Source: Mactromeris polynyma (lineage: Eukaryota > Mollusca > Bivalvia > Venerida > Mactridae). From it: a stretch of 64,000 bases of DNA. The stretch lies in the NCBI GenBank assembly GCA_032209605.1, contig JASFXZ010000035.1, forward strand, positions 2,299,001-2,363,000, written 5' to 3'. Of the stretch, positions 1 through 12,812 are shown piece by piece. A program made the position numbers and the translations under genes. Each line of letters starts with the position of its first letter. The stretch's first letter is position 1. The notes under the pieces are model-generated. The model had not been told where the DNA came from and searched no databases. It saw only the letters and a program-made list of their open reading frames with translations.

Positions 1-936
1 CAAATTACAGGGAATAAAGTTGTTATAAATTAGCGCCATTGACAGATTTGTCCTGATCCCTAAACATGACTTTATTTTAATATGAATAAAATGATAACAC
101 TTGCAGTTCACTTTTCCAATAACTGAGAATAAAAAAGCTATGTATTATATAACAGCACTAACAGTAAATGTTCATTGGTTTGATTGCAAAAATGATTAAA
201 TGTAACTCGCATCATTATAGTTTATTATAATTGATTTTAATAAAATCTAACAAAATGAATCAATTTCAAAAGTTGCAAAACAATACAATGCATTTTTGTA
301 ATGTATTAAAAAGTTGCAATAGAACTTATTCATGTAATGAAAATGATTTATAAAATTCAATTGTATTTAAGTTTCTTCGCTATTTCATCTTCGTCATCGA
401 TAATTGGTAAAACACGTATCGCAAAACTAAACCCATTTATAATGCATATTTTACTTAAAGTAAATCTTTTTTTATAAAGTCTTACTGGGAGATACAACTC
501 AATACATTTACATGTATCAGTAGAGCAAAGAAGGCAAGTCACATAGAACAGAATTCACTTACTTTATTTCCGCAGTTTCTCTGGAACTTCCGAAACTTGG
601 AAACGTATCAGCAATGTTGTTTCCTGGAAACAGAATCACTTGTGGACGCGTAGTGATTGAACGCAACAAGTTTTCTGGAACCTTGTTTTTCCCGATACAC
701 CAACGCCACCTTTGCCGATAGTTCTCGTATTCGGATAAATGTTTGGACTGGATTCACGGATTCTGGAAACCCGTATTGGAAAAAACGGTGTGCCACAAGT
801 CGAATTCAATTACATACCAAATTACTGTAATCCAGTAATATAAAATAGCAGTGAATATATCAGGGCAAGTCGAAATACGCCTTTTTTATGGTCGTTAATG
901 GTGTAGTGGAGTACGTTTATTTCTGTCATTCCATTA
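1..936. other. AT-rich stretch without a supported gene
   Basis: I see no gene here. A minus-strand frame at 608-796 (62 codons) is open, but it resembles no family I recognise and has no convincing splice context. The rest is AT-rich, with stop codons in all frames. Confidence 0.5.
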
Positions 937-1113
937 CAGTGCAATTTCGATAATAAGACCACCATTGGGGCCCTTTGGAAACTGGTTTTAATACTGAGTT
1001 GGTCTTAATAGTGAGATTGAATAAAAAGCAAAACTGTGAATATGGATTTGAGTTGTGTTCTTAATTTTATGGTGGTCTATTTATTGAGGTGGTCTTTAAG
1101 GGATGTTTTACTG
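937..1113. mobile_element. Short MITE with CAGT termini and TA target duplication
   Basis: The left end reads CAGT followed within 20 bases by AATAAGACCACC. The right end is an inverted, diverged form of this (GGTGGTC...GTTTTACTG). TA flanks both ends (935-936 and 1114-1115). The TIR style and TA duplication fit Tc1/mariner or pogo non-autonomous elements. The related copy at about 4006-4202 shares the AATAAGACCACC inner motif, which supports a family. There is no coding capacity. Confidence 0.65.
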
Positions 1114-1681
1114 TACGTGTAATTGATCCTTATCAAATTATATTTGGTATATCAGAATATAGTGTGTCATGACACGGATACAAGCTACAACACCAATATG
1201 CAATATATGTTCAAGGCACAGAATACATGTTTTTTTTTGTTGAGCGTTTTTTAATTAAAACTTAAATTTAAGGCTGCATTACATAGTGTATGTTATTTGC
1301 GTATATAACGAAACTTTTCTTAAATATTTGGTAAAGAATTACATTCTTGTCGATGAAAATATTTTGTTGTGACCGTCGAACACCTAAATGGCCCATCACG
1401 AGGAACGGCTCCGATTGGCTGACAACCATGGCGGGAAAGCTACTTACTACTAGGTAGACGCTTACAAATTAGTACCCCCCAAATATTATCATTTTGGATG
1501 ATTTTTTTACTTCACTGAAAGTGACGTAATTTGTGTTGAATAAGATACCTTAGTACTGTACTGACTTTCTTCTATAAACTTTCGCTGTCACTGACGAACT
1601 CAGGGCATAAACTGTGGAATGTGACCATTTCTGATATGAAAACTCATATGAAAAACGATTTGATGTCTTGATATATTATTA

Positions 1682-1794
1682 GTTATACAGGTTGTTGGCA
1701 GGGTATATTGGGGAATATAACCAGTTTGTGTGCCATTATATGAATCACAGACTGGTTATATTCTCCCATATACCCTGTCAACAACCTGTATAAC
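1682..1794. repeat. 113-bp near-perfect palindrome
   Basis: The left arm begins GTTATACAGGTTGTTG and continues to ATAACCAG. The right arm is its reverse complement with a few mismatches, ending CAACAACCTGTATAAC. The arms are about 48 bases with a short loop near 1733-1744. A foldback MITE or an inverted duplication would explain it. Confidence 0.8.
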
Positions 1795-2420
1795 GAATTT
1801 ATAATACTGCAATTCCATCTTTTCAATTTAATTTAGTTAAACAAGCAATGTTTCGATGCCTAGTTCTCTAGATCTAATAATTAGATACTGTACGTATGTG
1901 TATTTTTGCTGTTTTTGGTTCATAAAGTTGTTTAGAGTGTTTTAGTTTTGTAAAATATCAGTTATTAAAACGTGTTCCTTTTAAAATATATCGGGAATTA
2001 CTTGTTGAAGATCAAATTTCTTTTATTTCACTCACACGTTATATTGCCTGAAAATCAATTGCATTACCCCGTAAAAGTTTTCGAGTCGAGCCGTCAGCGA
2101 AAATTGTCACGAGGCGCATGAAGGGAAAAACGTCATATACCCTGTCAGCGCCGTGTATATAGAATCTTATACGCGAGCTTTCAACCAATGAAATTACTGG
2201 ATTTTTCTTTGCAGTATTATAAAATGTCATATTTTCCCATGTTCAGTTTTTCAAAACGATGAACTAGAAATTCATCTCAGATCTGTCAAAATCTACACTT
2301 TCAATTTTGATGACTAAATTCAAATACTTTCGGTTACAATATTTCGATATAAAACTAACAGAATATTCGAATATGCGTTGACATTACCAGAAAAAGCGAT
2401 GTTACTTTAAACTATTGTCC

Positions 2421-2490
2421 AGTAGTCCCGACCGGTAGAGCTCTGTGCTTCACACGGGAGATCCGGGTAGGAATCCCTGGCGGAACAGGT
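2421..2490 (+). repeat. Degenerate tRNA-like segment, possible SINE head
   Basis: An A-box-like stretch (GACCGGTAGAGC) is followed by a B-box-like stretch (GGGTAGGAATCCC) at tRNA spacing. It does not fold into a clean cloverleaf and lacks a matched acceptor stem, so I read it as a tRNA-derived repeat and not a tRNA gene. Confidence 0.3.
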
Positions 2491-2872
2491 TGTATCCTTC
2501 CGTCACATTAGTATTATATGTGATATAATTTGACATATATAATCATACGTTTAATGTCAGAAATGATATTAAACAAGGATATTGTTATACACGCGTGTAA
2601 TTGAAGACATGTTAAAATATATATTTGCATGTTTCCGTGTTTCTTTCAACCCTCTATGGTGCATATAAATCGTTTGTTTTGATTAATAGTTAGCACGTTT
2701 TCTTCATGACATACTAGCTGCCTCCCCTCAGTTGTCTGCAACCGATTGCACGCATTCCTGTAAAGCCAATTTTTATTTTAGACACCAGGGATGTAACTCA
2801 TACAGAAATAAACAACGGAGTTTGTTTATTGGTGTATTCTGTAAGATTTGCCTCCCTTGTTTGTGTGCACAT

Positions 2873-3104
2873 CAGTATGTTCCATAAACAGCTTTAATGG
2901 GTTACTGTATTACTGAAATCAGTATGTTCCATAAACAGCTTTAATGGGTTACTGTATTACTGAAATCAGTATGTTCCATAAACAGCTTTAATGTGTTACT
3001 GTATTACTGAAATCAGTATGTTCCATAAACAGCTTTAATGTGTTACTGTATTACTGAAATCAGTATGTTCCATAAACAGCTTTAATGGGTTACTGTATTA
3101 CTGA
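2873..3104. repeat. 47-bp tandem repeat, five copies
   Basis: The unit begins CAGTATGTTCCATAAACAGC and repeats at 2873, 2920, 2967, 3014 and 3061. The only regular difference is GGG versus GTG in the middle of the unit. Such low divergence indicates recent expansion. Confidence 0.95.
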
Positions 3105-4005
3105 TGAAGTAGTTCAGCTATATGCAGATGATCGTACCTGTAATACAGCAAACCAGTATGCACCTGTTCTATGACAGGAATATCACATACCTTGTCACGT
3201 GACTTTGAGATGGAGGACACGTGATTCCGGATAACAATTAATTGATTGAACTATAGAAATATAAATGAGTGCTGCTATGGGATTTACAACCTCTTCTGTA
3301 AGTGACGTCATTTCAAGAAAATGCAACATGTGATGTCACTATTTGCAAGCAGGAAACAATATTTACTTCTTGTGGTCACTTCGTACTCATATTACCATAT
3401 GCGGCAAATATTGCTTACTTTCATTACATAGTACTGCAAATGACGTCACTTAAAGAAGAGGTTGGAAATCGTACAGCGCTCAAATAAAAATGTGCGTTAA
3501 ATAGAAAAATATAAACAATTAGTTAAATGAACTATAGCATATATTCAACACTCGCTAAAACAACGTTTTGATCGATGGCCAACATTTGAAATTCTGGTCG
3601 TGCAATTGTAATGTATAATTAGGGAACCTTTGTAATATTGCATTCATTTTTTACCTAAACAAACATGAGAGATACATTTCATATAGTTTAAAGCATCAAT
3701 AACACTTTGCACTATCGAAGACTATACCCATAATGTATTCCTCTGTAATTATCGACGGAAGAAGTTAATCAATATTTTTTTTAATTAAAATAATAAGTTA
3801 CATGATAAGTTACATTTTTGTCGTCATATTGACTGTTGTCACTTGAAATTGTATGTATTGTATTTATGTCCACATAAACCTTTGGCTTACTGAATTTGCA
3901 ATAAATTATATATCAATCTATCAAACAACAGTGATATCAACAAAATCTAAGTAAAAGTTTTGATAATAGGTTTAATAAAGAGATAGAACTTCCTATATTA
4001 TATGA
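3105..4005. other. Non-coding stretch
   Basis: I see no gene. There is a short open frame at 3302-3487 on the plus strand, but its product has no recognisable family features and there is no splice support. Confidence 0.4.
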
Positions 4006-4202
4006 CACTGTAAAAACTTTCATAAAGACCACCACAATAATAAGACGACCTCAATAATAAGACCACCTAAAATTTAAGAACACAATTTTCAAGTTCATTT
4101 CCAATGTTTTTCTCTTTTTTCAACCTCAATAGTAAGACCACTTCAATATTAATACCAATTTTCAAGGGTCCCAACGGTGGTCTTATTATTGAGGTTTTAC
4201 TG
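4006..4202. mobile_element. Second copy of the TA/CAGT MITE family
   Basis: The right end (GGTGGTCTTATTATTGAGG, then TTTTACTG) is the inverted counterpart of a left end carrying ATAAAGACCACC. TA follows at 4203-4204. The interior repeats the AATAAGACCACC motif several times. The left terminus is decayed, so its exact edge is uncertain by a few bases. It is related to the copy at 937-1113. Confidence 0.6.
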
Positions 4203-5124
4203 TATTGCTGTTAATATTCATTACAGATTCAAAATGCAAAATATTTGGAAATCTCTGCTGTGTGAGGAGTAGCCGATATAATGTCCCGGTCCGAGTCCAC
4301 ATCGTATCCATTATTATTTTGTTTAAAATGCATTTGAATTTAATTAAATTATTTATAAATAACACATTTCCATTAAAGGGTTATTGTCATTAAGAGATGG
4401 ATAATGATTCATCCATAATGCTCGAATTAGTCATACTTGCTTTCAGCATGAAGTGAAAACGGAAATTAAAATATTCATAAATCAATTGATTTCATAAATC
4501 TGTCAATCCAGTGGAAGTTAAATCCTTTGTACATACAGGAAGATTAATGATATTGTTAATCTTATTCAACAGTAGCTGCTAATGTACTCATTACAGTGGC
4601 GCAATAATAAACAACCATGATGAATTAAGGCCGTCCGTAATAATTGTTTGTTTACGATATTGTAATATCATGTTACCCACGCATAAACCATAACAAACCG
4701 CTTATTAACAATTTGATTTTTTTTAAATTTAATGATATTACAATCTTCTATTTTCGACTTCCACAGAGGAATACATTATAAGTGTACTGATAGTATAAAT
4801 GAAAGATAATGTAATATTTATATAAAAAATAACAAAAATGTTACTTTAAGGTCGTCACACTAACCAATTTAAAGGCTGTGGATAGGGACACTAAATACTA
4901 GTACACGGAAATTGAAACATTCCTCTTGACTGAGGGAAGATAATACTTACATCTGCATGACTACTTGCCGACTGTTGTACAAACAGAAACAGATATCTCT
5001 GTTACAGTTTGACGAATCAAATAAGGTTTACCAATAATATTATAATTGTCGTGATTCATATCTAAGAAATAAAGTTGATAAGAAATATAGACAACTGTTC
5101 ATTTTTAAAATACTTTCTATATTT

Positions 5125-5526
5125 CGACCAATCACATAAAGCGTAGCAATTCAAATTCTTTATTTCGACCATTCACATAAAGCGTAGCATTTCAAATTCT
5201 TTATATCGACCAATCACATAAAGGCGTAGCATTTCAAATTCTATAAATCGACCAGTCACATAAAGCGTAGCATTTCCAATTCTATATATCAACCAATCAC
5301 ATAAAGCGTAACATTTCAAATTCTATATATCGACCAGTCACATAAAGCGTAGCATTTCAAATTATATGTATCAACCAATCACATAAAGCGTAGCATTTCA
5401 AATTCTTTATATCGACCAATCACATAAAGCGTAGCATTTCAAATTCGATATATCGACCAATCACATAAAGCGTAGCATTTCAAATTCTATATATCGACCA
5501 ATCACATAAAGCGTAACATTTCAAAT
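5125..5526. repeat. 41-bp tandem array containing CCAAT in each unit
   Basis: About ten head-to-tail copies of a 41-bp unit are present, with core CGACCAATCACATAAAGCGT followed by AGCATTTCAAATTC. Most units retain CCAATCA, a CCAAT-box-like motif; a few carry CCAGTCA or CCATTCA. No gene start is visible close by, so a regulatory role is only a possibility. Confidence 0.9.
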
Positions 5527-5775
5527 ATGACCTGACGCCGTATATAAACAACCAATCATAGGATGTGTAACAGTTTGATAAGTGGCAACCTTTCACTATA
5601 TTTAAATTAGCTGTACATCGACAAAACCCTGTAGCAGTGACCAATACATCCATTCTCAGATTTTTACATTTTCGAAGAGATAAATGTGTTAACTTTCATT
5701 TAATACCAAACGTATATATTGTGTAAAGTTTGCATTATGTAATGGCATCTCGAATGAGGCAATATATAGTGGTAT

Positions 5776-5804
5776 GAGAAAGAGAGGGAGAGAGAGAGAG
5801 AAAA
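5776..5804. repeat. GA-rich microsatellite
   Basis: A run of GAGA repeats interrupted by a few GGG or AAA bases. Confidence 0.85.
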
Positions 5805-6463
5805 CATGTCGACCAATAAAATCTATTCAGAAGAATTAGATCACGTGCCATTTTGCAACATGAGAATCCTATTTACAGACAAATGAAAGGGGGATTAAAA
5901 TTGTCCAGGAAGTTTCATTGCTCGAATCAAATACCAATACAATACTGTTCACAAATGCTGATGAATAAATGTAGAACATAACTAGACACTTTATTGATGT
6001 TGGCACATCCAAACAAACATGAATACAGCACGCGACCAGACAATACCGCATATCAAGGGCGCAGCCACATTAAGAGCAAGGAGATACATGAACATTATAT
6101 GCAAAAACAATATAACAATGGAAAAAAGGGACCAAGACTATATACAGAACGGGAGGAGCAAATATCTGCATTGAGGGGTTACAGTTGCTAACCAACCTAG
6201 GTAATTGATACTACTTACATCACATTTTAATTGAAACATGTATGTACACGAGATACAATTCCAACCAATGGACACAAATATGAAACAAATTACTTAGCGT
6301 TTATTTATGATAAATATCCAACTGTGTCACCAAGAGAGTAATATATGTTTACATATTTGTAAACCAATGGAATCGATGGTAGCATTTAACCAATTAGATC
6401 AATTGTTTTAACCAGATATCATGGTGCCCACCAATGCACTGATTGTCTCCATGTATTGAAACA

Positions 6464-9435
6464 TCAATAATCCGCTCGTAGTCCATTTGCCCTGGTTCTC
6501 CTTAACTTCCTGAAATTGAATTAACAAAACAAGTAACATCTTTACTTTTAAATCATTGTTTATCATTTATACTACGTTCACTCGATTCATCGAAAAAAGG
6601 TTCACGTTTTCAATGGGCACTTCATTCATGTGTTCCCAAAAATCAGTACCTCTTTCTATAACATTATAAATGGGAAAACGTGGTCCATTGTTTGAGTCAT
6701 TATATGGTTGTTTTGTACGTTTTATATTCTCCATTTCGTTCGTTAATTCTGCACATTTTATACATGCCGTATGTTGGAAAACAGTGAGGAATATGTTGGG
6801 TAATATGTACCTGATTTTGTCATTTATAGTCAGCGTTCCACTATAAAATGCACAATTGTTTTACAATATGTTAAGGTGTTAAACAACATATGAGTTTGAA
6901 GTTTCCAAAATGACAAAATTTGTATTCTTACATTCTCAGTACAAGAATTACAACTACGACTACAGTTGCTATGGCGACCCCAAACGAACCAACCACACCT
7001 CCTATGATTATCTTGTTTGTTCCGTCGTCATCATTGTTGTCGTTGTCTTGCGCTGCAGAGGCTAAAAAGATATTTGCTTAGATAAAAGCGAACGTTTATA
7101 CTAACTGGTACATACGGCAAAGGATGTCATAAAGGGTATGATCAGTATTATCAAATGCAGTCATACTACGGAAACAGGTTTTATGGACTGTTGTTGTCCC
7201 GGAGGTCGGTGTGGAGAGGCAATGTCTTATGTATGTGGCGTTGCCTGTAGCAACTTATTCTCTCTCTTTTAATATGGCTACAAAACATGTTATTGTTAAT
7301 TAACACAAAAGTCTTTTGATAGTCGTCATGTGTATAAAATCAAAACAAACTAGATGAGTTGTATATCATATATGCATTTACTTGTTATCACATGTTTTCA
7401 ATAAAAGACGGACACTGGCACTTCTCACGAAGTGGGAGAATTCAGTGCATATTCCTAAATATATCAAAGAAAGTTTGCGTTAGTTTGTTTCAGAAAAATG
7501 CAGTATATATGGTTTCGTAATGTTGTGTACGGACGTATGTACCATCAATATATCAAAGAGAGAATAAGTTGCTATAGGGAACGCCACATACATAAGACAA
7601 TTCCTTTCCACAAAGATCTCCGGGAAACAACACTCCATAAAACATCAGGCATTTGAGTAGGTACAAGGGTCAATACGTACGGGAAAGTGAAGCAAGGAAA
7701 TAAGGTGTACTTTAAAACTACAACAAGTCAGAACTGCTTATCTCGCATCTGGTCCTGTTAACGTATAATTCCTTTTTGTCATCAAATATCATCCCTCTGT
7801 TGTTTCTGCATTAACTTTAATGAAATGTGACTTATTCATATAAATTACATCTATATTCTTGAATGGATCCCACTGCGTCCAACAAATGGACATATCTAAG
7901 ACAAAACATTGTTAATAAGGAGCATATACAATATTTATATCATTATTGAATTAACGTTTGTCAGATATGTTCCAATAAAGTGTTTTTAGTTTGAGCATAC
8001 ATGATTCGGCTTTATATATTCTAATAAATGTAAGACAATTCTTTATCTGAACTTAACATGTTATTTAAAACTCTTTCGTTTAAGTTTCCATCGCTTACCT
8101 TGTCTACAGTCGTCACCTTCTTTGCCATCCGTGCAATCATCGAAGCAAGTCCCATCCAGTCTGTGGCAGCCTGTAGTTCCACATTTGGTTTGGCATGGAT
8201 GGTTGCACCTCTCCCCGAAATGCCCATCCGGACAGTCGCCAACACATGTACCATTGTTTTGGAAACATAATGACTTTAAGCAATTTTCTGGACATTCTTT
8301 CTCACACCGTTCACCATATTGTCCTCTTTGGCATAGTTTGATGACTTCCACCGTTTGTGTTGTATATATGTAGGCAGGAGCACACTTCCCAGTGACTTTA
8401 TCGCAGGTTTTCTTCCGACACACTTCACTACACGCATTGTCACAGTCATCTCCCCAGAAGCCTATGTTGCAAGACAGACATTTGTTATTTTCATCACATT
8501 TTTCACAATTTTTGGGACAATCATCGACAGGTGGCTGACCGGAAGGGTCATTGTATTCTACGCTTGCAGTTGTCTTGCCCTGTTCTTCCTTCTTTGTACA
8601 CGTTCCAGTATCTTTATCGCAGTTGTCGGCCTGACAATCTGTGTCGCATTGATGCTCACATAATACACCGTAATATCCGGTTTTACACGCACCACATACC
8701 TGCGGTTTACTGCAAGATGTACAACTATCCGGACATACATAGTAACATATTTGTTCGCGCAAATCAAATCCGTCTTCACATTTAGTGCATATATCGGAAC
8801 TCGAGCATGATGTACATCCTTCCGGACAATCTGAGCACATTACCGCTGAAATAACGAATAAATATGTTCACCATTAAATAAAGCTGTTCCTGCTACTAGA
8901 CTAACCTCATCATTATCACCATTAGTATTACTAACCATGCCTTCATTTGCTCTTACGTCATTATCATCATCATCAACTTGGTCTTCACAGCAATTACAAT
9001 AATATGTCATTAAACACAAACGATTTGGCGATCACGAACAGCGTGTCTTTTGCATTTATCAAATGGTGTGTTAATATATGATTTATTGCAACCTTTTCAA
9101 GTGAATACCTTGATGGTTGCACAAGAGCTTTGTTCATCATGTAAGACGTTAAATAAAGCTTAATTATCTTTATCTTTTTAACGTAACCGTCTCTTCAATT
9201 TACTCGTATTAAACATGTATAATCCGTTTAACATTGCTGTCGCAACAGCATTCCAACAACAGCCGAAATTACATCATATTGATCTGGATAGAGTGCTTTG
9301 TAAGTAATTAGTAATTTAAACTCGTATCATGTATATGTTATTGACAGTACAATAAAGCTTATTTATCAAACAACACTGACTGTAAAACGTACCTTTTGTC
9401 GTGATGAGCATAACGAATAGGAGAGAGCACTTCAT
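6464..9435 (-). CDS. EGF-repeat type I membrane protein, four exons, 321 aa
   Basis: I rebuilt this gene from splice sites. Exon 1 is 9435-9393, with donor G|GTACGT. Exon 2 is 8845-8099, with acceptor TTATTTCAG and donor G|GTAAGC. Exon 3 is 7061-6932, with acceptor TTTTTAG and donor AT|GTAAGA. Exon 4 is 6509-6464, with acceptor TTCAATTTCAG, and ends in TGA. The exons sum to 966 nt, exactly 322 codons, with matching phases 1, 1 and 2. The start ATG gives a signal peptide (MKCSLLFVMLITTKA). Residues about 18-265 are cysteine-rich EGF-like/furin-like repeats of the kind found in MEGF10, CED-1 and scavenger receptor F proteins. An acidic linker follows, then a hydrophobic membrane span at about 281-305 and a basic 16-residue tail. 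The tail has no NPxY or YxxL motif, unlike CED-1/MEGF10, so it may be a decoy or adaptor-type receptor. The specific ligand is unknown. Confidence 0.8.
7178..7643. repeat. Inverted repeat pair inside intron 2 of the EGF gene
   Basis: Arms at 7178-7270 and 7555-7643 are inverted copies of a dispersed repeat, recognisable by AACGCCACATACATAAGACA and CTCCACACAGACCTC. Further copies occur near 10406-10500, 29194-29241, 38570-38630 and 56040-56100. The segment between the arms holds no gene. Confidence 0.75.
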
Positions 9436-10609
9436 TGTTCATGTAGTGTAAGTGTCTGAAATATATCATGTTGAAATATATTATGTCCATTTTACCTGCT
9501 CTCGTTTTGGCAAGGTATTTGTATATTGAAGTTTCTTAAGTTTAAGTTATAGTGAAAAGTGGTAACGGGGAAATGTCGCATTCATACAACGGGGCCTATG
9601 GTTCCTAGGATGCTTTGTTACTCTAAGTCATATACGTTTTGAGATATGAACGACACAAGTGTGGAGGACTAGGGTAGAACTGTGTGCTCAAGCAGTTCGG
9701 GGAGCACAAATAGAATGGGGAAAAGTGTATACATAAATGAATATTATAACACGAAAAAGTAAAATGTGGAATAAACTAGTGGCTTAAACTGACAGGAATT
9801 AACCAAAAAACTGTTTTATTCTGCTTTCCCTTACATTTAAAGTTTGGAATGTTTACCCCCATCGATAATGTTTCATTGGGCACTTGCCGCAAACTTTTAT
9901 TTCATACCCAGTCACGTCCTTCTTAAAACGACAGGACAGTTGTCCCTTTTCCGATAGATATATGGTGGTTTCAAACCGCCAGAATTGTATTTTAAAACAA
10001 GTAGCATCTTCATTTGAAGTAGTTGTTTATGATTTGTGCTATGGACACTCTCTTCATCGAACAAAATTTAGGTTTGAAATGGGTACATCATGCATGTGTT
10101 CCCAAATATCTCTTTTAGTTTAATATCGATGCCTTTTGGAACCGAAAATTGGCTATTTTTGGACATCAAACCGAAAGAAGAAATGTTCTGTAACCTTAAT
10201 AAGACATTCTGACAAGTCGGAGTTACATCTCGCATTCTTTAAGATATATGTCACGTGACATTAAAATTGTTTTCATCGGTTAGAATTTCATTCCTCATAA
10301 AATATATAAAAAAGATTTTTCTCTTCATATATTTCTGCATTGCATTTTGAATATGTAATGTCGCTTTCATAGGCGGAATATGTCGGTGCTTGCTACAACT
10401 ATGACAAAAGAGAGAATAAGTTGCTACATGGAACGCCACATACATAAGACAATGCCTCTCCACACAGACCTCTGGGAAAACAACAGTCCATAAAACATTT
10501 GGAATTTTTGAGAAGGTTCAAGGATAAATACGCCAGGGAACAGGGGTGCAATGAATGGCTTGGTCGACCACAAAGGACAACTAAGGAGAATTAATGAGTA
10601 CAAACAGGA

Positions 10610-10626
10610 GGGGGGGGGGGGGGGGG
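10610..10626 (+). repeat. Poly-G run of 17
   Basis: An uninterrupted G17 tract. Similar runs occur at 11165-11176 (G12), 15265-15276 (G12) and 55354-55366 (G13). Such runs can form G-quadruplexes and are also prone to assembly length error. Confidence 0.9.
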
Positions 10627-11962
10627 TTAATGGATGGAATTCATCACAAGTCAAAGTTTATACGCTCGTACATTTCTGTCGCAGCTTTTGCTATGTAATC
10701 TAAGATCATTTTTGTACTTTTAACGTTGAATTTGAACAATAAATATAATTTTTATAAGAAAATTAGAATATAGTATTTTATTAAAATATTTGTTTATCGG
10801 TTACTAAGTAGCTTAGTTTCTTATTAACGACAAATTACAGTAAAATTAACTAACATACATACCAGCATCAAAATGTAATAATTTTACTCCCGTTTTAATT
10901 GTGAATATAACTAATTAACTATCTATCTAACTTTCAGTGACAGAATGAGTCGCACGTTTGATTGTTAATTGAGTATACCAAAAGATGCGTCATGATCGTA
11001 CTGTAAGCATTGTTTGTATTCTATATGAATCATGGTCACTTTCGATAAAACATTAATGACCGGGATAGACAAGTTTGTACTTAGTAACATGTAATTTTTT
11101 GAAAACGATGATGAAAAATCGGGCGCGTAGCTTGGCTGAAAGTGATGTGTAGGCCTATTTGTTTGGGGGGGGGGGGATCATGGTTGCCCGGATTATTTGG
11201 TTAATATCCTCCACCGTTGACGTTAGAGTAGAAATTAGCCCTAAAGTCTGCATCTTTTTTCTTCCATCTCCGTGCCGCTCCGTCGAAAATCATACGCCTT
11301 ATTTTTAAGTTCTATTGATTATAACATTTATTTATTCTTTTTTGTCATGTAGTTATGACCTGATAGTTACGTCGTTGATCGGTCGTATTGAGGTAGAACT
11401 TATACATATTTGTTTCGTACAGTTTAATTTAATTCATCATGTTGATTTTCTCTCGGCATATTTGTTTGTGTGTTCCCCTTTCTACTCTGGTTTCTCTGTC
11501 GTAAGATTGTTGATCGAGTTTTAAATTTTAGCTGGAATTCTGCCCAGTAGATTAGGTTAAATATACCTGTCAATATAATCATATACATTGCCCTCCAAAA
11601 GCTCTTTCACACTTTGACAATTTCCCATTGCAATTAATGTATTTCCATTTTTGTTTCACATGCAATAAATCGAAAATGCTTTTTAACACAGCAATTATGT
11701 TCTGTAGAAATATTTTTAAATTTGTACTGAAACAAATTATCTTATATTCTGATCAGATCAATCAATTACACTCATACATTGGTTTCGGATGCAAGCCGAT
11801 TGATGCTGCTGCCAATATGTGCAAATTGTATCACATAAGTGGTCATACATGTCTTATTTGACATTCTGTAAGAAAAAGTAACGAAATTCAAAATTCAAGT
11901 GTGAAGAAACTTTTCGATGGCAGTTTGTTACATGAGCATTTTGCTAATTCAACTTGAAAATG

Positions 11963-12050
11963 TATTGAGTCGAGCTGTAAGGTGTCTTTCTCAACAGTTA
12001 CCATGGTATTGAGTCGAGCTGTAAGGTGTCTTTCGCAACAGTTACCATGG
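11963..12050. repeat. 44-bp tandem duplication
   Basis: Two adjacent copies begin TATTGAGTCGAGCTGTAAGG, at 11963 and 12007, and differ at one visible base. Confidence 0.95.
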
Positions 12051-12812
12051 TATTTCTCGTGTTTCAAATATCATAAAACATATTAACTGGTCTGTTCTAC
12101 CAGAAACGAAACCGGTGACGTAAAGCCAGACATACTATGTTCTACAACATTATACATCACATAGTTCAAATTCCATCTCATAGTCCAGATTCTGGAGTAT
12201 ATACTGGGTATATTTCATGTATGCTTAATGATTAATTGCTTATAGTGATTAGTTACTGTCTACTTAGTCAATGTATGTGTTCTTCCATTGTCATCCCATA
12301 TAGTGCAAAGAAAGATGTTAGAGGAAGCTGTCGGTATAAATAGCAATAGTCTATTTCTATAAATATACTGCAGGTGATGTGTCAGTGAGTATGTTTGGAA
12401 ATAATTTTAGGTATTAAGTATTCTAAGCTTTTCTGCTGCTGTCTTTGTAGTTTGTCTTATAATAGTCAAAATGGCAAACTTCTGGAAATAGTTACAACAA
12501 AATGCTAGCTATCTAGTGTGATGATATTTTTCATAGACTGGGCTCCGAACCTGTACGTAATGGCGGCATCACTAATGCATTTGTTATGCATCAGCCCACT
12601 TGGTCCCCACCACAAATCCCAAACGGTGATGCAAATAACCGGAATCTGTCTACCTCGTATTACACATGTAACTAGTTTATATTGTATTCCAACACTTACT
12701 ATGAACTCTATGTTGATGTCACAATACAATTAGTAGAATGTTTCCTTCCATTGCATGAGGATTTATTGTTAGGTGACATTCTACATGTTATCTTTTTAAA
12801 TAAAGTCATGTT

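Larger units (their letters stand above)
9436..12804. other. Intergenic stretch without a supported gene
   Basis: There are short open frames on both strands but none has family features or splice context. It contains one copy of the dispersed repeat (10406-10500), two long poly-G runs and a 44-bp tandem duplication, listed separately. Confidence 0.45.

Noticed and set aside
608..796. Minus-strand 62-codon frame as a gene fragment
   Set aside because: It is open and fairly polar but I could not assign a family, find splice partners or see a repeat relationship.
8021..8663. Several open frames overlapping the EGF gene on both strands
   Set aside because: Shadows of the cysteine-rich exon at 8099-8845, which alone has matching splice phases.
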